In this document: piece after piece, positions 1-5,283 of the stretch
Position numbering within the stretch: the stretch's first letter is position 1
How the letters are laid out: every line of letters begins with the position of its first letter
Assembly (NCBI GenBank): GCA_003453555.1
Contig: DMLA01000258.1
Span: 1-5,336, forward strand
Direction of reading: 5' to 3'
DNA from: Chloroflexota bacterium
Lineage (GTDB): Bacteria > Chloroflexota > Anaerolineae > UBA7937
DNA: 5,336 nt
Notes under the pieces: generated by a model
The model's input: only the letters and a program-made list of their open reading frames with translations
Database searches by the model: none
What the model was told of the DNA's origin: nothing
Made by a program: the position numbers and the translations under genes

Positions 1-242
1 TATGGGGAACGGCCGATATAGAGGATTTTTGGTTCTACAAAGTTGAATTCGCTGCTGGGGATAGCCCTTCGGACTCGGACTGGGCTTACTTGGGAGAGGG
101 AAGAGAACCGGTCTCCGATGATCTCCTTCTTGTGTGGGATGTCTCGGGTCTGCCAGCGGGGAGTTACACCCTGCGGTTGACTGTGGTAGATAGGACGGGG
201 AACTACCCCCAGCCCTGCGATCTGCAGGTGATGATAGAATAG
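1..242 (+). CDS. C-terminal fragment of an exported/cell-surface protein with a Chloroflexi-type beta domain (partial, 5' end outside window)
   Basis: An open frame with codons starting at base 3 runs from the window edge to a TAG at 240-242, giving the last 79 residues. The fragment begins WGTADIEDFWFYKVEF and contains VWDVSGLPAGSYTLRLTV followed by VDRTGNYPQPCDLQV. This 'F-x-x-Y-x-[VL]-E ... W-D-x-[ST]-x-L-P-x-G-x-Y-x-L-R-L-x-V-x-D-x-x-G-N-Y' pattern is a small beta-sandwich-like module. From memory it sits at the C-terminus of many extracellular or envelope proteins of Chloroflexota, including penicillin-binding-protein-like and repeat proteins. The catalytic or main part lies upstream and cannot be seen, so no enzyme function is assigned. 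The gene is followed after 12 bases by a same-strand metalloprotease gene, so the two are probably co-transcribed. The reading frame is well supported by protein-like composition; the family label is moderate. Confidence 0.75.
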   Translation, partial: WGTADIEDFWFYKVEFAAGDSPSDSDWAYLGEGREPVSDDLLLVWDVSGLPAGSYTLRLTVVDRTGNYPQPCDLQVMIE

Positions 243-250
243 AAGGAGAG
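243..250 (+). promoter_or_regulatory. Ribosome binding site deciding the TTG start at 255
   Basis: The sequence AAGGAGAG lies directly after the TAG of the upstream gene and four bases before TTG at 255; counted from the GGAG core the gap is six bases. There is no ATG or GTG between the stop and this TTG. The encoded protein begins MKRAIVIL, a proper signal-peptide start. Together these fix the unusual TTG start. Confidence 0.8.
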
Positions 251-254
251 GACG

Positions 255-2222
255 TTGAAGAGAGCGATCGTTATCCTCGTTCTAATCTCGGTGGCGCTTT
301 GTCTCTGCCTCATCTCTTGTCTCACGACTATTCCGGTAGCCTATAGGCTGGCTACTTGGCCCACGCCTACACTGGAGACGCCAGAACCCACGCCCACATT
401 TCCACCCACTATAGAGATTACCCCCATCCCCCAAGTGGGGGTGGAGACTTGGGAGTTGTTAGAGAGGACAGAGGTTCCAGCGCGAGACCTCATCGCCCTG
501 ACGAAGCGGCTCAAGCATGTGGAGGAGCCGATCCCAGAGGTGGTTAGAGAGAGCGCCCTGGATTATGAGATTGGCGATGAGGAGATCTTCTGGGTTTCCA
601 ACGTGGATACCGATGAGCATTTCCAGATCACAGCCGTGCTCCTCTACGCCACGCCCCATCTCTATATGTGGGTGGAGAAAGAGGTCGATGTGGACCTGGA
701 GCGGCTTAAGGAAGCGGCGGATATCTTCGAGGAGAAGACCTATCCCACGGATCGCGAGTTCTTCGGCAGTGAGTGGACGCCGGGGGTGGATAGCGACCCT
801 CACTTGAATATTCTCCACGCTCGGGGGCTGGGAGACTCGGTGGCCGGCTACTACTCCAGTGCCGATGAGTACTCCCGAATAGTGCACGAATTCTCCAACG
901 AAAGGGAGATGTTCTATATCAACGCTGATAATGTAACCATAGGCAGCGACTTCTATAACAGCGTCCTGGCCCATGAGTTTCAGCATATGATCCACTGGTA
1001 CAACGACCGGAACGAAGATACCTGGCTTAACGAAGGGTTCTCCGAGTTGGCAGCCTATCTAAACGGTTATGGGACCGGCAGCTTCGAGATAGCCTATGCC
1101 ATGCGGCCGGATACGCAACTGAACTCCTGGCCAGACGAGCCCGGCGAAGCGGGCCCCAACTATGGCGGGGCTTACCTCTTCACCTTCTATTTCCTGGAGC
1201 GCTTCGGCGAGGAGGCGACGCGGGCCTTGGTGGCCCACCCGGCTAACGGCATCGCCAGCGTGGACGCAGTTCTTTTGGAGTTTGGATATAGTTTCGATGA
1301 ACTCTTCGCCGATTGGGTAGTGGCCAACTATCTGGACGACCCTTCTTTGGAAGATGGGCGGTACGGCTATCGGGAGTTGCATATGGGGGTGGGTGATGGT
1401 TACCCTCTGCGCGGTTATCCAGTGGAGCGGCAGGAGACCGTCCATCAGTATGCGGCCGATTATATCGCCTTTCAGCCCCAGCGTGATCTAAAGATCGATT
1501 TCCAAGGGGCCACCTGGGTGAAGGTGATGGATAACGAGCCTCATAGCGGTCGCTATCAGTGGTGGTCTAACCGGAGTGACGAGAGCGATATGACCCTCAC
1601 CCGCGCCTTCGACCTCAGCGGGGTGGAAAGTGCTACTCTCGAGTTTTGGACTTGGTATGACATCGAGGAGAATTGGGACTACGCCTATGTGGAGGTCTCG
1701 ACCGACGGCGGCCAGACCTGGGAGATCCTTCAGGCCCCTTCGACCACCGATTACAACCCCAACGGCAACAGTTTCGGTTGGGCCTATACGGGGATGAGCG
1801 GCGGAGGAGAAGAGCCCCGGTGGATTCGGGAGGAGGTCGATCTGAGCGACTATGTGGGAGGGGAGGCATTGATCCGCTTCGAATATATCACCGACGACGC
1901 CGTTAATCGCGCCGGCTTCGCCGTGGACGACATCAGAATACCTGAGTTGGGCTACGAGTACGATGCAGAAAGTGACGATGGCTGGGAGGCGGAGGGGTTC
2001 ATCCGCATGGAGAACGTCCTCCCCCAGAGGTGGATCGTGCAGGTGATAGAGTTCGCCGGGCGGGAGACGAGGGTGCACGAGATAGAACTGGACGAGGAGG
2101 GGAAGGGGGAGTATCTCATAGATGCGGACGAGGTGGATCAGGTAGTCCTGGTCGTCTCCGCCCTGGCCCCAAGCACCACGGAGGTGGCGACGTATAGGTA
2201 TGAGGTGAGGGAGGCGGAGTGA
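255..2222 (+). CDS. Secreted lipoprotein zinc metalloprotease (gluzincin, M30/hyicolysin-like) with immune-inhibitor-A-like C-terminal domain
   Basis: The 655-residue product is probably an extracytoplasmic zinc endopeptidase anchored to the membrane by lipid. Residues 1-22 form a lipoprotein signal peptide: MKR, a hydrophobic core, and a lipobox LISC with Cys22 as the lipidated residue. Residues 35-59 are a Thr/Pro-rich spacer. The catalytic region spans roughly 165-370. It holds HEFQH at 240-244 (His240 and His244 as zinc ligands, Glu241 as general base) and WLNEGFSELA from Trp257, where Glu260 is the likely third ligand, as in gluzincins. The preceding VAGYYSSADEY and SNEREMFYIN segments are typical of this bacterial group, which resembles family M30. 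Residues about 420-565 (DLSGVESATLEFWTWYDIEE, STDGGQTWE, FAVDDIRI) match the MAM/jelly-roll-like domain found after immune inhibitor A (M6) peptidases. A final segment, about 570-655, is unassigned. It follows the upstream gene by 12 bases in the same frame, with a good SD. The substrate is unknown. Whether the family is M30 or a close relative is uncertain; the metalloprotease call is firm. Confidence 0.88.
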   Translation: MKRAIVILVLISVALCLCLISCLTTIPVAYRLATWPTPTLETPEPTPTFPPTIEITPIPQVGVETWELLERTEVPARDLIALTKRLKHVEEPIPEVVRESALDYEIGDEEIFWVSNVDTDEHFQITAVLLYATPHLYMWVEKEVDVDLERLKEAADIFEEKTYPTDREFFGSEWTPGVDSDPHLNILHARGLGDSVAGYYSSADEYSRIVHEFSNEREMFYINADNVTIGSDFYNSVLAHEFQHMIHWYNDRNEDTWLNEGFSELAAYLNGYGTGSFEIAYAMRPDTQLNSWPDEPGEAGPNYGGAYLFTFYFLERFGEEATRALVAHPANGIASVDAVLLEFGYSFDELFADWVVANYLDDPSLEDGRYGYRELHMGVGDGYPLRGYPVERQETVHQYAADYIAFQPQRDLKIDFQGATWVKVMDNEPHSGRYQWWSNRSDESDMTLTRAFDLSGVESATLEFWTWYDIEENWDYAYVEVSTDGGQTWEILQAPSTTDYNPNGNSFGWAYTGMSGGGEEPRWIREEVDLSDYVGGEALIRFEYITDDAVNRAGFAVDDIRIPELGYEYDAESDDGWEAEGFIRMENVLPQRWIVQVIEFAGRETRVHEIELDEEGKGEYLIDADEVDQVVLVVSALAPSTTEVATYRYEVREAE

Positions 2223-2245
2223 GAGGGGGAGGGAAACGTTAGATT

Positions 2246-2280
2246 ACACAGGAGGGGCTGTTTGTCCCCTCCTTCTGTTT
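2246..2280 (+). terminator. Probable intrinsic terminator after the metalloprotease gene
   Basis: AGGAGGGG at 2250-2257 pairs perfectly with CCCCTCCT at 2266-2273 around an 8-base loop. The stem can be extended past a small internal loop by ACA (2246-2248) with TGT (2276-2278). It starts 27 bases after the protease stop codon. The following T tract is short (TTCTGTTT), so termination strength is uncertain. The position fits the end of the left-hand transcription unit, just before a new promoter. Confidence 0.6.
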
Positions 2281-2291
2281 GCAGCCAATAG

Positions 2292-2320
2292 TTGAACAGA
2301 TGCTTGTTTTGTGGTAATAT
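2292..2320 (+). promoter_or_regulatory. Candidate sigma-70-type promoter of the HTH-HTH-HEPN unit
   Basis: TTGAAC at 2292-2297 (four of six matches to the -35 consensus) and TAATAT at 2315-2320 (four of six to the -10 consensus) are separated by exactly 17 bases. The predicted transcript would start near 2327, only about 8 bases before the GGAGG ribosome binding site of the first HTH gene. The promoter lies between a terminator-like hairpin and that gene, which is where one would be expected. The call rests on box matching only. Confidence 0.5.
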
Positions 2321-2328
2321 TAACATAA
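2309..2328 (+). promoter_or_regulatory. Imperfect 20-bp palindrome over the -10 box, candidate operator
   Basis: The bases from 2309 to 2328 form an inverted repeat centred between 2318 and 2319, with a perfect core TAATATTA (2315-2322) and eight of ten base pairs matching overall (half sites TTGTGGTAAT and ATTAACATAA). It covers the -10 box and the likely transcription start. The first two genes downstream encode HTH proteins, so binding by one or both would give autorepression. That is inference: the site is AT-rich, so partial chance symmetry is possible, and no second copy was noticed in the window. Confidence 0.35.
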
Positions 2329-2348
2329 TCAGTTGGAGGTCGGGTAGG

Positions 2349-2705
2349 ATGGCAACAAATGAGACGAAAGTCCAAGGCGAATCACTAGAAGAACTGCTTC
2401 AAGAGCTGATTTTCTGGGTCAGGTTCTCGGTGCGAGATGAGGCAAGACAATGGTTTGAAGAAACGCTTAAGAAAGACGAGCAGAAATGGGTCTACGAGGC
2501 ATTTGACGGGAGAGCCAGTTGGGGAGATATCCAGAAGACTACGGGAGTTGCGAGGTCCACTATTCGGGATTGGGGCAGACAGTGGGAGGAGTTGGGCATT
2601 GTGCGGGGCCGGGGAGAAGAACAGGAACGTCGGATATGTAGGATAGTGCCGCTACGAAGTGTTGGGATAGAGGTGCCACCACTACCGAAGCAAAAGGAGG
2701 AGTGA
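2349..2705 (+). CDS. Small helix-turn-helix DNA-binding protein, first of a tandem paralogous pair
   Basis: The 118-residue cytoplasmic protein is probably a transcriptional regulator, possibly the antitoxin-like partner of the HEPN protein downstream. Residues 11-45 are an amphipathic, Glu/Arg-rich helical segment (EELLQELIFWVRF). The invariant block KWVYEAFDG follows at 46-54, then an HTH at about 55-84 (DIQKTTGVARSTIRDWGRQW, then a GIV end). A basic strand-like wing (ERRICRIVPL) comes next, and the tail is GIEVPPLPK. The layout suggests a winged HTH; I do not recognise a named family. The ATG at 2349 is chosen because GGAGG at 2335-2339 lies nine bases before it. The in-frame TTG at 2292 coincides with the putative -35 box and has no SD. 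The stop is three bases before the next gene. Half of the residues are identical to the next protein over 72 aligned residues. Confidence 0.8.
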   Translation: MATNETKVQGESLEELLQELIFWVRFSVRDEARQWFEETLKKDEQKWVYEAFDGRASWGDIQKTTGVARSTIRDWGRQWEELGIVRGRGEEQERRICRIVPLRSVGIEVPPLPKQKEE

Positions 2706-2708
2706 GCG

Positions 2709-3092
2709 ATGGGTGAAGAGTTTACGGCTGACGAAAAGAAGACGCTTTTGGCTTCTCTGCAGGACATGTTAGGAGCACTTGAAAGACAGGAAGCGGCCAT
2801 CCAGGAGTTGAAGTTCTGGATTCGTCTGGATAGGACCGAGCAAGCGAAGGAATTCTTTAAGGAAGTCCTTAAGGGCGACAGAGAGAAGTGGGTTTACGAA
2901 GCGTTTGACGGCAAGGCTACCCAAGAAATGATCCAGGAGAAAACCACAGTAAGTCAGGGGCAGATCTCTAAATGGGGTAAACAATGGGAGGCACGTGGTA
3001 TTGTCGTTGATGTTGGTGGCGGCACCAGGCGCAAGGTTATCCCTCTGTCTGCCCTCGGTATTAAGGTGCCGCCGTTGCCGAAAAAGGGTTAG
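2709..3092 (+). CDS. Small helix-turn-helix DNA-binding protein, second of the tandem paralogous pair
   Basis: The 127-residue protein is homologous to the preceding gene product. It has a longer N-terminal helix (residues 6-55, with QEAAIQELKFWIRL), the same KWVYEAFDG block at 60-68, an HTH at about 69-99 (MIQEKTTVSQGQISKWGKQW), a basic wing (TRRKVIPL), and the tail GIKVPPLPKKG. Its ATG is three bases after the previous stop, and its SD, AAAGGAGG at 2693-2700, lies inside the last codons of that gene, so translation is probably coupled. The putative recognition-helix residues differ from those of the paralogue (SQGQISKW versus ARSTIRDW) while the scaffold is conserved. The pair may therefore read different half-sites or form a heterodimer; this is inference. 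It could be a regulator or an antitoxin; no specific family is recognised. Confidence 0.8.
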   Translation: MGEEFTADEKKTLLASLQDMLGALERQEAAIQELKFWIRLDRTEQAKEFFKEVLKGDREKWVYEAFDGKATQEMIQEKTTVSQGQISKWGKQWEARGIVVDVGGGTRRKVIPLSALGIKVPPLPKKG

Positions 3093-3134
3093 ATTGTAGG
3101 GAGTTTGGACGGAGGGTGTTCTTAGGAGAGAACG

Positions 3135-3917
3135 GTGGGCAAGATCAATAGACCACTGAGAGACGCTATCAAGGAAGCGGCTGGGGTCTCGACGGATCGC
3201 TCCGTCCAACTATGGATTAAAGAGTTTCGGCGAAAGCATTTGGTATCGCCTGAGCAAGCGGAACGAATGATCGGATACCAAAAAGGCATTGATATCCAGC
3301 GATTTCTGACCGAGGAGCAGCTAGTGGAAACAAGGCAATTGCTAACCCGAGAGGGGCTCCCCGTTGTTCAGGTCGTTCGGCAATCTCCTACTCCTGAGAG
3401 GAAGGTGCTGAAGGTGCGTTCGAAAGAGTTAGAAGATCCATTACTGCCGCCCAGCGTGGTAGAGGATGCCCGTCGAATGGCGGAGGTATACCCTTACTTA
3501 TATATGTTCGAGAATTCGGTTCGCAACTTTGTGCGGACGGTCATGGAGAAGAAGCACGGTAAGGATTGGTGGGAGGAACATGTGGGCAAAGCTGTGAGGG
3601 ATGAGGTTGAAAAACGAATCAAGGACGAGGAGCAAAACGCATGGCATGGGAAGAGAGGAACCCATTCCATTCATTACACCAGCATTGGCGATTTGACAAA
3701 GATTGTTAAGACAAACGCTGCGACGTTTGCTCCCTTTTTCAGCGGTCTTGCGAGCGGGCTAGGTTGGCTGGAGACTCGGATAAATGAAATCGAGCTGTCG
3801 CGCAATGCTGTCGCACACCATCGGCCTTTGGAGAAAAGGGATATAGATGATATAAAGCGGTACTACGAACAGTGGAGAGATCAATTGCGAGCGTGGAAAG
3901 AAAAGATATCTGCCTAA
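3135..3917 (+). CDS. Swt1-type HEPN domain protein, probable ribonuclease with N-terminal HTH-like region
   Basis: The 260-residue protein has two parts. Residues 1-72 are helical and HTH-like: INRPLRDAIKEAAGVSTDRS, then QLWIKEFRRKHLVSPEQAER and GIDIQRFLTEEQL. A charged, Pro-containing linker (73-106) leads into a HEPN domain at about 107-255 of the type seen in Swt1-like proteins. Marks of the domain are the YPYLYMFENSVRNFV helix (Glu126, Arg130), the KHGKDWWEEHV segment, the SIGDLTKIV helix, and RNAVAH at 223-228. The last is the R-x4-H catalytic motif of HEPN RNases, with Arg223 and His228 both present. Known HEPN proteins of this sort cut RNA in toxin-antitoxin, abortive-infection and RNA-processing systems; the target here is unknown. 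GTG at 3135 is the first possible start, since an in-frame TAG at 3123-3125 lies within the SD TAGGAGAG. It follows the second HTH gene by 42 bases without a terminator, so one operon is likely. It ends 15 bases from convergent rimO. Confidence 0.82.
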   Translation: MGKINRPLRDAIKEAAGVSTDRSVQLWIKEFRRKHLVSPEQAERMIGYQKGIDIQRFLTEEQLVETRQLLTREGLPVVQVVRQSPTPERKVLKVRSKELEDPLLPPSVVEDARRMAEVYPYLYMFENSVRNFVRTVMEKKHGKDWWEEHVGKAVRDEVEKRIKDEEQNAWHGKRGTHSIHYTSIGDLTKIVKTNAATFAPFFSGLASGLGWLETRINEIELSRNAVAHHRPLEKRDIDDIKRYYEQWRDQLRAWKEKISA

Positions 3918-3932
3918 AACAGCCTGGCTATT

Positions 3933-5249
3933 CTAAAAGGGTGTGCCTACTAAGTCATATTCCAGCGCCCCCGTGATGCGGACGGGGACGAATTGGTTTA
4001 GGGGGAGTTCCCCCTCTACCAGTACCATCCCGTCCACCTCCGGGGCATCGCGATATGACCGCCCTATACTTATCCCCTCCCCCACCCCCTCGACTAAAAC
4101 TTCCATCTCTCGACTGATGAAAGTCCGGTTCTTCTCCTTGGATATCTTTTGCTGTAACTCCATGGCTCGCAACCGCCGTTCCTCTTTCACCTCTTGGGGG
4201 AGTTGGCCGGGGAGTTCCGCGGCCTCCGTTCCCTCCTCTTGGGAATAGGTAAAGACCCCCACGCGGTCGAAATTCGTCTTCTCTAAGAAGGCGAGGAGAG
4301 CCCCAAACTCCTCCTCCGTCTCCCCGGGGTAGCCAACGATGAAAGTGGTGCGAAGGGCGATCTCCGGCATGACTTGGCGGAGGTCGGCTATCAACCTGCG
4401 CACCTTCGCCATATCGTGGGGTCGTTTCATCCGCCTGAGGACGTCAGGGTGGGCGTGTTGGAGGGGGAGGTCTATATAGTGGCAGACCTGGGGGTGGGCG
4501 GCCATCACCTCCATGAGGCGGGGCGAGATATGGCCGGGGTAGGTGTACATGATGCGCAGCCACGGGAGTTGCGGGACGGAGGCTAGGATGGCTTCGACGA
4601 GGGGCGGGAGGCCCTCCTTTTCCCCTCGGTCGCTTCCGTAGGCGGTGGTGTCCTGGGCGATGAGGATCACCTCTTTCACCCCCTGACTTACGAGTTGGCG
4701 AGCCTCTTTGAGGATGGCATCTTCGGGCTTGCTCATATAGGAGCCTTTGATCTGGGGGATGGAGCAGAAGGCACAGGGGGCGGAACAGCCGTCGGCGATT
4801 TTTATGTAGGCGGTGGCGGAATCGGCGCGGCGGGCCACGGGGTGGGAGGCCACATAACGGGTAGTCGAGGGGGGCAACTGAAGAGCGGAGGTGCGCTCTC
4901 TTCTAGTAGATAGAGCCTCTGTGAGTCTGACTATCTCCGGCCACCGCTGGGTGCCGATTAGGGCGTCGATGCCCGGCACCTCTTGAAGGAGGCCCGCGCC
5001 GTACCGCTGGGAGAGGCAACCGGCGGCGATGAGGTATTGGGAGGGACGCTTCTCTTGGGCGAATACCTGGAGAGCAGTTAGCGATTCTGCCTTCGCTAGG
5101 TCGATGAAGCCACAGGTGTTGACGATGAGGAGGTCAGCCTGGGAGGCCTGGTCCGTAGCCTCATAGCCGGCCTGGCGGAGGAGTTCGCTCATCCCCTCCG
5201 AATCGACGGCGTTCTTGGCACAGCCTAGGGTCAAGAGATAGAAGCGCAT
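3933..5249 (-). CDS. rimO: Ribosomal protein uS12 (S12) methylthiotransferase RimO
   Basis: RimO is a cytoplasmic radical-SAM enzyme that adds a methylthio group to the beta-carbon of a conserved aspartate (88/89) of ribosomal protein S12. The 438-residue length is normal for the family. The N-terminal UPF0004/MTTase domain carries the auxiliary [4Fe-4S] cysteines Cys10 (LGCAKNAVDSE), Cys46 (NTCGFI) and Cys78 (AAGCLSQRY). The radical-SAM core has CSAPCAFC with Cys155, Cys159 and Cys162, followed by SIPQIKGSYMSKP, then DLPLQHAHPDVLRRMKRPH and TTFIVGYPGETEEEF. A TRAM domain occupies about 375-436, with GRSYRDAPEVDG and a final EYDLVG, which separates RimO from MiaB. ATG at 5249 is chosen because the family starts close to LGCxKN and an AGGG lies seven bases upstream. 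A TTG at 5276, with GGAG about ten bases before it, would add nine residues and cannot be excluded. It probably belongs to an operon with the gene upstream on the same strand, and converges on the HEPN gene. Confidence 0.96.
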   Translation of the reverse strand: MRFYLLTLGCAKNAVDSEGMSELLRQAGYEATDQASQADLLIVNTCGFIDLAKAESLTALQVFAQEKRPSQYLIAAGCLSQRYGAGLLQEVPGIDALIGTQRWPEIVRLTEALSTRRERTSALQLPPSTTRYVASHPVARRADSATAYIKIADGCSAPCAFCSIPQIKGSYMSKPEDAILKEARQLVSQGVKEVILIAQDTTAYGSDRGEKEGLPPLVEAILASVPQLPWLRIMYTYPGHISPRLMEVMAAHPQVCHYIDLPLQHAHPDVLRRMKRPHDMAKVRRLIADLRQVMPEIALRTTFIVGYPGETEEEFGALLAFLEKTNFDRVGVFTYSQEEGTEAAELPGQLPQEVKEERRLRAMELQQKISKEKNRTFISREMEVLVEGVGEGISIGRSYRDAPEVDGMVLVEGELPLNQFVPVRITGALEYDLVGTPF

Positions 5250-5283
5250 CTGGTTACCCTGTAGATGGCCAGACAAGGATAGA

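Larger units (their letters stand above)
2292..3917 (+). other. Putative three-gene HTH-HTH-HEPN module with its own promoter (candidate acquired unit)
   Basis: The unit runs from the candidate promoter to the HEPN stop. It is bounded on the left by a terminator-like hairpin and on the right by a tail-to-tail gene end. Single 60-base lines counted by hand gave about 48-50% GC in the HTH genes (2401-2460, 2881-2940) and 42% in the HEPN gene (3661-3720). The protease gave 58% (1861-1920) and rimO 65% (4441-4500). The composition and the unrelated neighbours suggest insertion of a self-contained module, but no att site, flanking direct repeat or recombinase is visible. Confidence 0.5.

Noticed and set aside
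240..257. The upstream partial gene and the protease gene are in the same frame, separated by a single TAG and four codons, hinting at stop-codon readthrough or a split gene.
   Set aside because: The second protein starts with a complete lipoprotein signal peptide and a good SD directly before its TTG, which would make no sense inside a fusion. Same-frame neighbours occur by chance one time in three.
459..995. Long minus-strand frame opposite the protease gene (and similar ones at 1059-1445 and 1488-2078).
   Set aside because: These are antisense shadows of a GC-rich gene: no SD, no recognisable domain, and the plus-strand frame has clear protease motifs.
2258..2281. Direct repeat CTGTTTG at 2258-2264 and 2275-2281, considered as an attachment-site remnant.
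   Set aside because: Seven bases, both inside the terminator hairpin region, and no copy at the other end of the module near 3917-3935.
2292..2348. N-terminal extension of the first HTH protein from the TTG at 2292 (19 extra residues).
   Set aside because: There is no SD before 2292, the stretch contains the candidate promoter, and the ATG at 2349 has GGAGG nine bases upstream. The extension has no counterpart in the paralogue.
2769..3209. Minus-strand frame opposite the second HTH gene, considered as an antisense gene.
   Set aside because: It is covered by two well-supported plus-strand genes with SDs and paralogy, and its translation shows no domain features.
3918..3932. Possible bidirectional terminator between the HEPN gene and rimO (AGC-CTG-GCT).
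   Set aside because: The stem is only three base pairs with a three-base loop and no proper T tract on either strand. No terminator can be claimed.
5250..5276. TTG start of rimO at 5276, adding nine residues.
   Set aside because: It is not excluded (GGAG about ten bases upstream), but ATG at 5249 with AGGG seven bases upstream fits the usual RimO N-terminus better. Recorded as an alternative.
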